Positions 1 to 9,122 of a DNA stretch of 64,000 bases are shown here, in pieces. How positions within the stretch are numbered: the first letter of the stretch is position 1; each line of letters starts with the position of its first letter. The notes beneath the pieces were generated by a model. It was not told the DNA's origin. It saw only the letters and a list, made by a program, of their open reading frames with translations, and did not search any database. The position numbers and the translations under genes are program-made. This stretch comes from Paracraurococcus lichenis (GTDB lineage Bacteria > Pseudomonadota > Alphaproteobacteria > Acetobacterales > Acetobacteraceae). Location of the stretch: contig NZ_JAUTWS010000003.1 in assembly GCF_030657435.1 (NCBI RefSeq), positions 248,001-312,000 of the forward strand. Reading direction: 5' to 3'.

Positions 1-630
1 GACCGGCTGGCGGGGGAGCTCCGCCCGGTGCGCCGCATGCCGCCGCCCGGGCTGCAGGCCATGCTGTGGCTCGCCCTGGCGGTGCTGGTGAATGCGGTCG
101 CGGTCGCGGCCTCCGGCCTCCGGCACGACATCGCGGAGCGGATGGCGCTGGCGCAGGATGTCTCGCAGTTCCTCGCCTCCATCGCCACCGGCGTCGCCGC
201 GGCGCTCGCGGCCGCCATGCTGGCGCGGCCGGACCGCTCTCCCGCCTGGGCGCTGCTGCCGCTCGGGCCGCTCCTGCTCTGGCTCGGCGGGCTCGGCTGG
301 GGCTGCTTCGCCGATCTGGCGCGCATGGGCCCCGGCGCCTGGGCGATGGGCACGAGCTGGGCATGCCTGCGATACATCCTCCTCATCGGCACGCCGCTCG
401 CCGCCGCCATGCTGCTGCTGCTGCGCCATGCCGGGCCGGTGCGGCCGCTGCCGGTGCTGCTGCTCGGCGGGCTGGCCTCGGCGGCGCTCTGCTCGGCCGG
501 GCTGTCGCTGATCCATCACCTCGACGCCATGCTGATGGTGCTGGTCTGGCACGGCGGCGCGGTCGCGGTGGTCGTGGTGCTGGGCTGGGCGCTCGGCGGG
601 CGGCTGCTGATGCGGCCGCCGCGGGCCTGA
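1..630 (+). CDS. NrsF-like (DUF1109) anti-sigma membrane protein, 5' partial
   Basis: The reading frame is open to the left edge, so the start lies outside the window. The first visible residues (DRLAGELRPVRR) match the short cytosolic N-terminus that precedes helix 1 in this family, so the GTG at 28 is unlikely to be the start. About six hydrophobic helices follow, including segments near visible residues 20-40, 55-75, 80-100, 115-140 and 145-165. The pattern W-x-C-x(n)-P and a late HHLDAM...VW segment resemble the conserved C-terminal part of NrsF proteins. Known members hold an ECF sigma factor of the SigF type inactive at the inner membrane. The sigma gene is normally just upstream and would be outside the window. 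The family call rests on topology and short motifs only. Confidence 0.7.
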   Translation, partial: DRLAGELRPVRRMPPPGLQAMLWLALAVLVNAVAVAASGLRHDIAERMALAQDVSQFLASIATGVAAALAAAMLARPDRSPAWALLPLGPLLLWLGGLGWGCFADLARMGPGAWAMGTSWACLRYILLIGTPLAAAMLLLLRHAGPVRPLPVLLLGGLASAALCSAGLSLIHHLDAMLMVLVWHGGAVAVVVVLGWALGGRLLMRPPRA

Positions 631-982
631 GCGGAGCGCCCGGATCGAGGCCCGGGCAGACTTCCCGGCGCATGGCCCGGGCTGCATCCTCGGGCCGGGT
701 CGCGACGCCCGGTGCATGCCGGCCATCGGACCGGGCCCGCCGCGGGGGGCCATGCCGGCAAGGACAGGCCGACAAGGATAGACCGGCGGACAGCATGCCT
801 TCGCATGGAGGCGAGGCCAAAACGCGCAAGTGACCGAAGCTGTGCGACCCGACACATTCCTGCGTCGATTGTATTGAGTATCTTCAATGGCGCGAGGCGC
901 CGGCGAGCCTCGTCGTGCCCCTGCGGACAAGAATGATCCGCCCCATGCAGGCGGATCGGCCGCGAGCCAGTCGAGGTCGACC
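631..982. other. intergenic gap, no gene seen
   Basis: About 350 bases separate the NrsF-like gene from the next gene on the same strand. I see no credible gene. A locally AT-richer patch at 858-890 contains ATTGA (873-877) and TCAAT (884-888) as a small inverted repeat, which may belong to the promoter of the downstream gene, but no clear -35/-10 pair was found. Confidence 0.4.
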
Positions 983-1591
983 ATGGAGGAGTTTCTGCCT
1001 GCCCAGCACCCGGTCGGGGGCTTTCCCCCCAGGGGAGATGCGGCATCGGCGCGCCGGAACGGCCTTGCGGCCATCAGGCACTGGCTGCGGCACCTGGCCA
1101 CCACCCTCCGTTCGGGCGCGATGCGGATGATGCCGAGGCCGGACCGCTTCGAGGTGGTGATCGCGGGCGGGCGGTCCTGCAGCATCCGGCGCAATCCCGG
1201 CGACGCCTTCGGCCTGCTCCTGCGCGGCGCCCCGGCGCGGGCGCTGGCCGGGACGCGTGGCCTGCTCACCGCAACCGATCTCCTGGTCTGGCAGAACGGC
1301 ACCGTCTTCCATGATGACGTGGAGCGGGCGACCGGCCTGCGCGGCCTGCACCTGGTCCTGCGGAACGCGGATGTGGGGGTGAGCCTCGATGCCCTCGATC
1401 CGGGCATGGGCCCGCCCTGGCTCCTTCCGGCCGGCGAGGCGACGCGGCGCGAGGCCGTCACGGCCTGGCTCAGGGCCAATCCGCGTCTTGCGGCGCTCTA
1501 CCCCGAGGGGTTCGGGATCGACTGGTACGAGCCATGGCCCGGCATCGATGCCGAAGGCCTCCACGCCGGGGAGCGCCGGCCGGCCGCCTGA
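983..1591 (+). CDS. hypothetical protein, 202 residues
   Basis: I do not recognise this protein. The ATG at 983 is chosen because GAGG lies about seven bases upstream; ATG 1121 is an alternative that would keep the apparently conserved part. The N-terminal 45 residues are basic and of low complexity. From about residue 47 a compact soluble region starts (RFEVVIAGGRSCSIRR) with alternating hydrophobic residues that suggest beta strands, then a segment rich in LL, TDLLVW and GLHLVL. The C-terminus is aromatic (DWYEPWPG). There is no signal peptide or membrane helix. It faces the GT39-like gene across a convergent gap of about 400 bases. Confidence 0.55.
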   Translation: MEEFLPAQHPVGGFPPRGDAASARRNGLAAIRHWLRHLATTLRSGAMRMMPRPDRFEVVIAGGRSCSIRRNPGDAFGLLLRGAPARALAGTRGLLTATDLLVWQNGTVFHDDVERATGLRGLHLVLRNADVGVSLDALDPGMGPPWLLPAGEATRREAVTAWLRANPRLAALYPEGFGIDWYEPWPGIDAEGLHAGERRPAA

Positions 1592-1989
1592 CGGAGAGAA
1601 TCGCGCCGGTGCGGCGCCGGCCTGCGCGCCCGGGTCCGTGACCTCCCGGGTGCCGCGGGCGACCGGGCATCGCCGGCGCGGCACTATCGCCCCACCAGCC
1701 ACGATCCCGGGGCGCCTTGCGCGCTCGCCGCGCCGCCCCACTCCCATCGCAGCCTGCAAGCCGCAGGGCTGGACCGGCTTGCACCGCGGCGGGATCCTGC
1801 TGCCCGGCACGCCCAGGGCCATGATCGCCGCGCCGCCGCCAGCCGCACCGGCCCGGGCCCGCGGCGCACCGAGGCGCTGTTCACCGGCGCCGTCGCCTCG
1901 CCTCTCCCACGGCGCCTCGACGTCGAGGAGGTCCGGCAGGGGACGCCCGCGGACACCTGACGCCACAGGCGGCAGGGGCGGCGGTGGCG
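1592..1989. other. convergent intergenic gap
   Basis: About 400 bases lie between the ends of two convergent genes. Frames on both strands are open only because of the GC content; their translations are Arg/Gly/Pro-rich with no recognisable domain. I found no strong terminator hairpin. Confidence 0.4.
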
Positions 1990-3717
1990 TCAGCGCCCGG
2001 CCGCTGCTCCCGCGGCGCGATAGAAGATCATGATGCCGAAATCGTCGATATAGGGATCGAAGCTCAGGATCGTCGCCGCCTCCTCCACCTCCAGCCCCAG
2101 CGCCTCCGCGGCGCGGCGGAACTGGCCTTCCCGGAGGTCGGCGATGGCGACCACGCGGCCCGGCGCCGCGGCGAGGAAGCGGGCGGCCGCCGGCCCGTCC
2201 TCCAGCCCCTGGACCGCGCCGCCGAAGGCGAAGGGGAGGGAGGCGCGGTCGAAGCCGAGCACGCCGAACTGCCCGGGCCGCAGGTCCGGCGCGACGCGCC
2301 AGGCCGTGCCGGCGATGCGGTCGGCGATGCGGGCGACCGGCAGGTGCGACAGCGTCCCCTGCAGCACCGCGGCATAGAGCGGCGCGGCGAGCAGCGTCCC
2401 GAGCAGCGCCGCCCTGGCCCAGGCCCGCGCCCGGCCATGCGCCAGCAGGCGCCAGACGAGGAGGGTGGCGGCGAGGATCGCCAGCACGCCATAGGGCAGC
2501 TCGCGGATGTCGAGCCCGGCAACCTCGAAGGTCTTGAACGCGATGGCGCCGGCGGCGGCGGCGAGCAATTGGCCGGCGATCACGAGGAGGACGACCGGCG
2601 GCCGGTGCCCGCCCATGGCCCAGCGCGCCGCCAGCAGCATCAGGGCGGGGAAGAGCGGCAGGACGGCGCCGATCCCCCAGGGCATGAGCTCGAAGGCCAG
2701 CCAGGCGGGCCCGGCCCAGGCCAGCAGGAACCGCACCGCCGGCTGCTGCCGCTCGCGCCAGGCCGCCGGCAGGGCGAGGAGGAGGATCCAGCCGGCCGGG
2801 AAGGCGGTGGCGGCGAGGAGCAGCAGATGCCGCCCGGGCTGCGGCTCGCCCGCCGCCAGGCCGGGCCAGGGCGTCGGGAGGTCGCCGCCCGCGGCCCGCC
2901 AGGCCAGGACGAGCCCTGCCAGCAGCAGCGGCGCCTGCAGGGGCCGGAGCGCGCGGAGCCAGGGCGCGCGGCGGTCGGCCGCGGCCAGGGTCAGCCCGGC
3001 CAGCAGCGGCGGCAGGAGCGCCACCGGCCCCGCCAGCAGCAGGCCGGCCGCGACGGCCAGCCAGAAGCCCGCGGCCTGCCCGGCGGTGACACGGGCCGGC
3101 CCGACATAGGCCGCGGCGAAGAGCCCCATGGCGGCGGTGGCGGCGGCCAGTCCGGCGGCCTCCGCCGTCGCCAGATGCGCCATCGCCACCAGCATCGCGC
3201 AGCCCGCGAGCATGCCGGCGCCGAGGAAGGCGGCGCTGCGTCCCACCAGCGCCCGGCCCCAGTGCCAGGTCGCCAGCACGGCGAGCACGGCGCCGAGCAG
3301 CGACACCAGGCGATAGGCCGGGATGCCGTGGCGATGCGCCAGGTGCAGCGCCTCCAGCGCGCGGACCGCCGCGGCCTGCAGCCAATGGATGCCGATGGGC
3401 CCGGCATCGCCCGGCGGGATGCCGAGGAGGCTGCCGCCCTCGAGCATCGCGCGGGTCGCGACCGCGATGTCCGTCTCGCCGAGGTCGAGCGGCTGGATGG
3501 AGAAGAAGCCGGGCAGGAAGAGCGCGAGGCAGATCGCCACCAGCCAGGCCTGCGGGCAGGGCGCCTGCGGCAGGGCGTCCAGGGCGCGCCAGAGGGAGGC
3601 GAGGCCGGACTGCCATGCAGTCGCGGCACGGGTGACGCCGCCCATGCGGCGGGCGAGGGCGGCGACCCGCAGCGCGAGGAGGCGCGTCCTCCCGGGCGAC
3701 GCCCCGCCGCGCTGCAT
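1990..3717 (-). CDS. GT39/ArnT-like polytopic membrane protein
   Basis: A 575-residue integral membrane protein with roughly ten or more hydrophobic segments and a C-terminal soluble part, the architecture of family 39 lipid-linked sugar transferases (ArnT/PMT type). These move a sugar from a polyprenyl-phosphate donor in the periplasm. The first periplasmic loop follows LPGFFSIQP (residues 68-76) and reads LDLGETD, then a GPIGIHWLQ segment near 106-114, matching the position of the family's D-E motif and the K-P-x-G-x-x-W-L stretch. The usual catalytic Asp before the Glu is Gly80 here, and the Lys of the KP motif appears to be Gly106. Activity may therefore differ or be lost. Start ATG 3717 is tentative (no clear ribosome site; ATG 3645 possible). 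Acceptor and donor cannot be told. Confidence 0.65.
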   Translation of the reverse strand: MQRGGASPGRTRLLALRVAALARRMGGVTRAATAWQSGLASLWRALDALPQAPCPQAWLVAICLALFLPGFFSIQPLDLGETDIAVATRAMLEGGSLLGIPPGDAGPIGIHWLQAAAVRALEALHLAHRHGIPAYRLVSLLGAVLAVLATWHWGRALVGRSAAFLGAGMLAGCAMLVAMAHLATAEAAGLAAATAAMGLFAAAYVGPARVTAGQAAGFWLAVAAGLLLAGPVALLPPLLAGLTLAAADRRAPWLRALRPLQAPLLLAGLVLAWRAAGGDLPTPWPGLAAGEPQPGRHLLLLAATAFPAGWILLLALPAAWRERQQPAVRFLLAWAGPAWLAFELMPWGIGAVLPLFPALMLLAARWAMGGHRPPVVLLVIAGQLLAAAAGAIAFKTFEVAGLDIRELPYGVLAILAATLLVWRLLAHGRARAWARAALLGTLLAAPLYAAVLQGTLSHLPVARIADRIAGTAWRVAPDLRPGQFGVLGFDRASLPFAFGGAVQGLEDGPAAARFLAAAPGRVVAIADLREGQFRRAAEALGLEVEEAATILSFDPYIDDFGIMIFYRAAGAAAGR

Positions 3718-3961
3718 GCGCGCCGGTCCAAGGGATGAGGGCTTGGCGGACACCTGGTACTCTCCGGCTGCTGGCTGCGCGTCGCGAGGGCCGGATGCGA
3801 CATCCGCCCGGTTGCCGAGGCAGGCACGCCATGGCGGCGCGCCGGCGGCGCGCGTTACGGCGGCAGGATGCGAAGGCGTTCCATAGGTGCCGTGTGGACG
3901 GGACCCGGACGCAGGTCGAGTGAACACTGCGTCAGGGCAGGTGCGGCCGGGCGGCCGCCCG

Positions 3962-6244
3962 TCACGCCGCCGTCATCACCACCTTGTCGAGGCCGAGCGC
4001 GGCGCGCTGCCGCGCGAGCATGGCGCGTGCCGCATCGCCCAGGTCCTCCTCCGGCCCGGCGACGCCGGCGACCGCCGCCATGGCCCGCTCGCGCTCGGCC
4101 TGGGTCGGCAGCAGGAGTGGCAGCGTCTCCACCGCGCGCGCCGGCTGCAGGTTGGCGATCAGCGTCTGGGCATGGATGATCGCCTGCCGCTCGGCCGCGG
4201 TCAGCAGGCTGAAGGGCTCGGTCCTGGTCAGCAGCGCGTTGGAGCGGGTGAGGCGCGTCCGGCGGACGCCGCCGCGGGCCCGGGCCAGCAGGACCATCAT
4301 GCGGATCACCGCCTCGGCATAGCCGCCCTTGGCCGCGTCATCCATGGCCTTGCGCGCCGCCTCGGCCTCGGTCTCGGCGCTGGCGGCGACGGTCTCGACG
4401 CTCGGCTCCTCCGCATGCACGCCGAGGGCGGCGAGGCCGCCATAGACCGCGTGGAAGGTGAACTCGGACCAGGCATCCGCCATCTCCCGCCAGGTCTCGA
4501 AGCCCTTCTCGATCGCCTCGGCGCCGGCGCGCTCGAGCGCGAGGAAGGCATTGTCCGCGGCGACCGGCGCGCGCCGCGGCCGCACCATCCCGGCGCCGGC
4601 GGCGAAGAGCCGCATCCAGGGGTTGGCGTCGCTGAAGGCGGCGCGGCGGACCCGCAGCGGATGCAGCCGCCGCCGTGCCTCCGCCACGCTCTCGGTCGTC
4701 GTCATGCGGATGAGCGGCCGCAGCATCATGTCGTAGTGGACGTCGTTCATCTCCGAGACGCGCGCGACGGCCGGGAAGGCCTCGTTCGAGGCCTCGCCCG
4801 CGAGGGCGCGGATATCGGCGACCTTCCGCTCCACGAGCTCGACATGCCAGCGGCCATCCGGGCCTTCCTCCGGCTGCTTGGTGATCGTCATCTCGTAGAG
4901 GCCGGGGGCGACCGCCTCGATCACCTCCAGCGTGCCGGCGATCTCGTTGTGCTCCTTCTTGGCGACCGCGCCGGAGACGAAGATGCCCAAGTGCCCGACA
5001 TTGCCGTGCATGAGGTAGACGATGGTCTGGCCGAGCGACTTGATCTCCTGCTCGTCGCCATAGATGTCGGCGATCCAGCGGAGCGCCTGGCCGGGCGGGG
5101 TGATGTTGTCGCCGGCCGAGGCGAAGACGATGATGGGCGAGCGCACCGCCCGCATGTCGAACATGCCGCCCGCGCCCTTGCGCAGCCCGCCCTTGGCGAA
5201 GCGGTCGCCGATGAAGAGGTTCTCGACGATCCAGCGGATCTCCTCGGCGTTCATCAGGTAGTAGCCGCCCCACCAGCGCTCGAACTCCAGGAAGCGCGGC
5301 GTCTCGGTGTCAATATTGGCGTAGAGGTTGTAGTACTTGCTGAACCAGGTATTGCCCGGCGAAAGGCTCTCGAAGTTCAGCACCAGGTTGGCACCGTCGA
5401 ACCGGCCGTTGCCGAGATCGGCCAGCATCGCCGCCGGCCAGGCGCCGCCGGCGAGGCCGCCGGTATAGCGCATCGGGTTGCGGCCCTTCTGGCCGGCCCA
5501 GTAGGAGAGGGGGGCGCCGTTCAGCACGATCGGCCCGACCCGGTCCGGATGCGCGGCGCCCAGCATCATCACCGCCCAGCCGCCCTGGCAGTTGCCGGCG
5601 ACGACCGGCTTCGGCGCCTCCGGATGCAGCTCCCGCACCCGCTGCAGGAAGGCGCCCTCGGCCGCCATCACGTCCAGGATGGTCTGGCCCGGCTCCGGGT
5701 CGCGGTAGAAGATGACGAAGTAGACGGGGTGGCCGCGGCGGAGCGCGACGCCCACCTGGCTGTCCGACTTGAAGCCGCCGATGCCGGCGCCGTGGCCGGC
5801 GCGCGGATCGACGATGACGAAGGGGCGGAGCTTCGGGTCCGGCGCCTCCGTGCCCTCGGGCGGCAGGATGCGGACCAGCGCGTAGTTCACCGGGCGCGGC
5901 AGCGTCCGGCCGTCCACCACCGTCTCGTAGCCGAAGACCAGCACGGGGGGGCAGCCGGCCTTCTCGTGCTCGACGAAGGCATTGCCGGCCTGGCGCATGG
6001 CGTCCCAGAACAGGAAGCTCCGCTGCGCCGTGTCCAGCATGTAGGCGGCCGCGTCGCGCGCCAGGGCCTGCGGGTCCTTCGCCGGCAGGACGGGCGGCTT
6101 CGGCGCCGGCAGGTTCACGTGGAAGGCCCTGGCCTGCGCGGTCGCGATCTCCGTCAGGTCGCGCGTCAGCCCGGCGAAGCGCGCGGTGACCTCCGCCGCC
6201 TTGGCCAGCAGTTCCGTGGCCGGGTTGTGAGCCGTGCCGTTCAT
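3962..6244 (-). CDS. DUF3141 protein, PhaC-like alpha/beta hydrolase
   Basis: 760 residues. The central part is an alpha/beta hydrolase: a nucleophile elbow GNCQGG with Cys219, an acid in FASAGDNITPP (Asp379) and a His in GNVGHLGIF (His418). This Cys-Asp-His set is the one used by polyhydroxyalkanoate synthases, so a thioester substrate is likely, though function is not established. The N-terminal 100 residues are helical and phasin-like (TARFAGLTRDLTEI). The C-terminal 340 residues have no family I can name. The start ATG 6244 has GGAGATAGGA upstream. It is the last gene of the fabI / maoC-pta / ackA operon, 22 bases after ackA. Similar clusters in other proteobacteria tie this family to acyl-CoA and acetyl-phosphate metabolism. 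Confidence 0.85.
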   Translation of the reverse strand: MNGTAHNPATELLAKAAEVTARFAGLTRDLTEIATAQARAFHVNLPAPKPPVLPAKDPQALARDAAAYMLDTAQRSFLFWDAMRQAGNAFVEHEKAGCPPVLVFGYETVVDGRTLPRPVNYALVRILPPEGTEAPDPKLRPFVIVDPRAGHGAGIGGFKSDSQVGVALRRGHPVYFVIFYRDPEPGQTILDVMAAEGAFLQRVRELHPEAPKPVVAGNCQGGWAVMMLGAAHPDRVGPIVLNGAPLSYWAGQKGRNPMRYTGGLAGGAWPAAMLADLGNGRFDGANLVLNFESLSPGNTWFSKYYNLYANIDTETPRFLEFERWWGGYYLMNAEEIRWIVENLFIGDRFAKGGLRKGAGGMFDMRAVRSPIIVFASAGDNITPPGQALRWIADIYGDEQEIKSLGQTIVYLMHGNVGHLGIFVSGAVAKKEHNEIAGTLEVIEAVAPGLYEMTITKQPEEGPDGRWHVELVERKVADIRALAGEASNEAFPAVARVSEMNDVHYDMMLRPLIRMTTTESVAEARRRLHPLRVRRAAFSDANPWMRLFAAGAGMVRPRRAPVAADNAFLALERAGAEAIEKGFETWREMADAWSEFTFHAVYGGLAALGVHAEEPSVETVAASAETEAEAARKAMDDAAKGGYAEAVIRMMVLLARARGGVRRTRLTRSNALLTRTEPFSLLTAAERQAIIHAQTLIANLQPARAVETLPLLLPTQAERERAMAAVAGVAGPEEDLGDAARAMLARQRAALGLDKVVMTAA

Positions 6245-6266
6245 CAGTCCTATCTCCGGTTCTGGC

Positions 6267-7481
6267 TCAGGCCGCGGGGCCGCGAGGGGCGGCGACGAGA
6301 TGCAGCGTGTGCTCGGCGATCATGCGTTCCTCGTCGGTGCGGCGGACCAGCACCCGCACCGGCGCACCGGCGGCCGAGATGTCGCCGGCATTGGCCTCGT
6401 TGCGCGCCGGGTCGAGCGCGATGCCGAGGAATTCCAGCCCGCGGCAGATGCGGGCGCGGAGCGCGCGGGCGTTCTCGCCGATGCCGGCGGTGAAGACCAG
6501 CGCGTCGATGCCGCCGATGGAGGCGGCGAGCGCGCCAATCTCCCGCCGCACGCGGAAGGCGAAATGCTCCAGCGCCTGCTCGGCCGCCTCGATGCCCGCC
6601 GCCTCGATCTCCCGCACGTCCTGGGAGATGCCGGACAGGCCCTTCAGCCCGCTCTCGCTGTAGAGCAGCTTCGTCACCTCGGGCAGCGTCATGCCCATGG
6701 TGCCCAGCATGTGCAGCAGCACGCCGGGGTCGATCTGGCCGCAGCGCGTGCCCATCGGCACGCCGTCGAGCGCGGTGAAGCCCATGGTGCTGGCGCGGCT
6801 CCGGCCGCCCTCGATGGCGCAGAGCGAGGCGCCGTTGCCGAGATGCGCGACCACCAGCCGGCCGGCGCCGAGCGCCGGGTCCTCGGCCGCGAGGGCGCGC
6901 GAAATGTACTCGTAGGACAGGCCGTGGAAGCCGTAGCGCAGGATGCCCTGGTCGAAGAAGCGGCGGGGCAGGGCGAAGGCCTGCGCCTCCCGCGCCTGGC
7001 TGCGGTGGAAGGCGGTGTCGAAGCAGGCGACCTGCGGCACGCCGCGGAAATGCTTCGCCGCGGCGGCGATGCCGGCGAGGTTGTGCGGCTGGTGCAGCGG
7101 CGCGAGCGGGACGAGGTCCTGCAGCTCCGCCATGACGTGCAGGTCGATCAGGACCGGCGCCGCGAAGTCCGGCCCGCCATGCACCACGCGGTGGCCGAGG
7201 GCGATGACCGGGGCGCCCTGCAGCGCCGTCTCCAGCCAGTCGATGATGACGGCGAGCGCGGCGGCGTGGTTCGCCGGGGCCTCGGCGCCCTCCCAGCGGC
7301 GGTCGGCCAGGCGTTCGCCGCAGGCGTCCTTGGCGACGAAATGCGGCGCGGCGCCGATGCCCTCCACCTGCCCGGCATAGCGCGCCTCCGGCCCCGCCGG
7401 TGTCGCCGCGAAGGCGGCGAATTTCAGGGAGGAGGAGCCGGCATTGAGGACGAGGACGATGCCGTTCATGTCCGGGCTCAT
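6267..7481 (-). CDS. ackA: acetate kinase
   Basis: Interconverts acetyl phosphate + ADP and acetate + ATP in the cytosol. The N-terminal LVLNAGSSSLKF (starting about residue 7) is the ASKHA phosphate-binding motif, followed by VVHGG, CFDTAFH, LGNGASLCAI and, near the C-terminus, FTAGIGENA, all family signatures. Length, 404 residues, is normal. ATG 7481 overlaps the stop of the upstream pta-type gene as ATGA, which decides the start and indicates translational coupling; the ATG at 7469 is the alternative. Together with the MaoC-Pta fusion upstream it forms an acyl-CoA to acyl-phosphate to ATP route. Confidence 0.95.
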   Translation of the reverse strand: MSPDMNGIVLVLNAGSSSLKFAAFAATPAGPEARYAGQVEGIGAAPHFVAKDACGERLADRRWEGAEAPANHAAALAVIIDWLETALQGAPVIALGHRVVHGGPDFAAPVLIDLHVMAELQDLVPLAPLHQPHNLAGIAAAAKHFRGVPQVACFDTAFHRSQAREAQAFALPRRFFDQGILRYGFHGLSYEYISRALAAEDPALGAGRLVVAHLGNGASLCAIEGGRSRASTMGFTALDGVPMGTRCGQIDPGVLLHMLGTMGMTLPEVTKLLYSESGLKGLSGISQDVREIEAAGIEAAEQALEHFAFRVRREIGALAASIGGIDALVFTAGIGENARALRARICRGLEFLGIALDPARNEANAGDISAAGAPVRVLVRRTDEERMIAEHTLHLVAAPRGPAA

Positions 7482-8890
7482 GTCCGGGCCTCCGGCGGCA
7501 GCAGCGAGGTGCCGGTCCGCTTCCAATGGGCGTAGAGCACGGCGAGCGCGGCCGACATCAGCCTCGCATGCTCGTCATCCGCCCGGCTGGTCAGCATCAC
7601 CGGCACCCGGGCGCCGAGGACGAGGCCGCCGGTATCGGCCTGCGAGAGGAAGACGAGCTGCTTGGCCAGCATATTGCCGGCCTCGAGGTTCGGGGCGATG
7701 AGCACATCCGCACGGCCCGCGACCATGGAGGTGATGCCCTTGGTCTTCGCCGCCTCGACATCCACCGCATTGTCCATGGCGAGCGGGCCGTCGACGATGC
7801 CGCCCTTGATCTGGCCGCGCTCGGCCATCTTGGAGAGGACGGCGGCGTCGAGGGTTGAGGGGATGGCGGGGTTCACCGTCTCGACCGCCGAGAGGATGCC
7901 GACGCGCGGCTCCGCGAGGCCGATCGCGCGCGCGAGGTCGATCGCGTTCTGCACGATATCGGCCTTGGTGACGAGATCGGGCAGGATGTTGATGGCGGCG
8001 TCGCTGATGATCATCAGCCCCTCGCGCCCCGGCACGTCGAGGACGAAGCCGTGGCTGATGCGCCGCCCGGCGCGCAGGCCGCCATCCGCCTTCGTGACGT
8101 GGCGCAGCACCTCGTCCGAATGGATGTTGCCCTTCATGATGGCGGCCGCCTGGCCCTCATGCACCAGGGCGACGGCGCGGGCCGGCGCGGCATGGTCGTC
8201 GGCGACGGCGACGATGCGCGCGCCCTCGAGGTCCCAGCCGATGCGCTCCGCCACGGCGCGGATGCCGGCCTCGGGCCCGACCAGGATCGGCTCGATCAGG
8301 CCGGCGCGCGCGGCTTCCCAGGCGCCGCCGAGCGAGTGGCTGTCGGTCGGCGCCACCACCGCCGTCGGCAGGGCCGGCACGCCGGCGCAGGCGGCGAGCA
8401 GCCGGTCGAACTTGCCGCGCTTGCGGAGCGCGAGGTCCGGCAGCGTCACGTCGGCGCGGATGCAGCGCTCCGGCGCCTCGACCTCGGCGATGCCCTCGGC
8501 GACGAGCGTGCCGTCATCGAGGGTCAGCCGGCAATCGAGCTCGACGCGGCGGCCCGGACCCTTCTCGCGCACGGTGACCGTGATCCGCAGCGTGTCGCCG
8601 ACATGCGCCCGCGCATGGAAGCGGAGCGTCTGGCCGATATAGAGCGTGCCCGGCCCCGGCAGCCTGTTGCCGAGCACGGCGGAGAAGAGCGAGCCGCCCC
8701 ACATGGCCGGCGCCATGGCGCGCTCGCCGGTGTCGCGCTCGGCGAAGCCCGGCAGGTTGCGCGGGTTCAGGTTGCCGGAGGCATGCGCGAAGACGATCAG
8801 GTCGTTCGCCGTGCAGACCCGCTCCAGGCTGGCGCTCTGGCCAATCCGGAGGTCGTCGTAACAATGGCCGATGAGGTCGCGTCCGGTCAC
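7478..8890 (-). CDS. bifunctional MaoC-type hydratase / phosphate acyltransferase
   Basis: A 470-residue fusion. Residues 1-150 are a MaoC hot-dog hydratase: the DLIVFAHASGNLNP segment carries the Asp/His hydratase signature and is followed by GGSLFSAVLGNRLPG. Residues 160-470 are a phosphate acetyl/butyryltransferase, with PTDSHSLGGAWEAARAG, VGPEAGIR, MKGNIHSD, SHGFVLDVPGREG and APNLEAGNML typical of the PTA/PTB family. It would hydrate enoyl-CoA and exchange CoA for phosphate on an acyl group. The GTG at 8890 gives the expected N-terminus (VTGRDLIGH), so GTG is the likely start; upstream codons in the same frame do not look coding. It lies between fabI and ackA in one operon. Confidence 0.88.
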   Translation of the reverse strand: MTGRDLIGHCYDDLRIGQSASLERVCTANDLIVFAHASGNLNPRNLPGFAERDTGERAMAPAMWGGSLFSAVLGNRLPGPGTLYIGQTLRFHARAHVGDTLRITVTVREKGPGRRVELDCRLTLDDGTLVAEGIAEVEAPERCIRADVTLPDLALRKRGKFDRLLAACAGVPALPTAVVAPTDSHSLGGAWEAARAGLIEPILVGPEAGIRAVAERIGWDLEGARIVAVADDHAAPARAVALVHEGQAAAIMKGNIHSDEVLRHVTKADGGLRAGRRISHGFVLDVPGREGLMIISDAAINILPDLVTKADIVQNAIDLARAIGLAEPRVGILSAVETVNPAIPSTLDAAVLSKMAERGQIKGGIVDGPLAMDNAVDVEAAKTKGITSMVAGRADVLIAPNLEAGNMLAKQLVFLSQADTGGLVLGARVPVMLTSRADDEHARLMSAALAVLYAHWKRTGTSLLPPEART

Positions 8891-8907
8891 CGCCTGTACT
8901 CCCTTGT

Positions 8908-9110
8908 CAGCGGCCCAGCCGCATTTCCGGCACCGCGCCCGCGACCAGCAGCGGGGCGGCGGTGGCGGCCATGATCTGGTCCACACTGACGCCCGGCGCG
9001 CGCTCGCGCAGCGCGATCATCTGCTTGCCGTCCTGCAGCACGGCGCCGATGCCGGTTGGCGTCGGCTTGCCGCCACGGCCCAGGCCGCCGCCGTGATCGC
9101 GCTCCGCATG
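8908..9110 (-). pseudogene. possible remnant of a CoA-transferase subunit B C-terminus
   Basis: Between fabI and the maoC-pta gene a minus-strand frame ends in LRERAPGVSVDQIMAATAAP and then LLVAGAVPEMRL before a stop at 8908. This resembles the C-terminal end of 3-oxoacid / acyl CoA-transferase beta subunits (E/R-APGVS-x-D/E-x-x-A/R-x-T ... VPEMRL). The frame is closed upstream by TAG just before 9110 and the more N-terminal part of the subunit is absent, so only about 65 codons remain. The similarity is judged by eye and is modest. It could also be an unrelated short spacer. Confidence 0.4.
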
Positions 9111-9122
9111 CTAGGCTCCCGC

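Noticed and set aside
884..3832. A 982-codon minus-strand frame over the first gene region
   Set aside because: Arg/Pro/Gly-rich, overlaps the GT39-like gene in another frame and lacks motifs.
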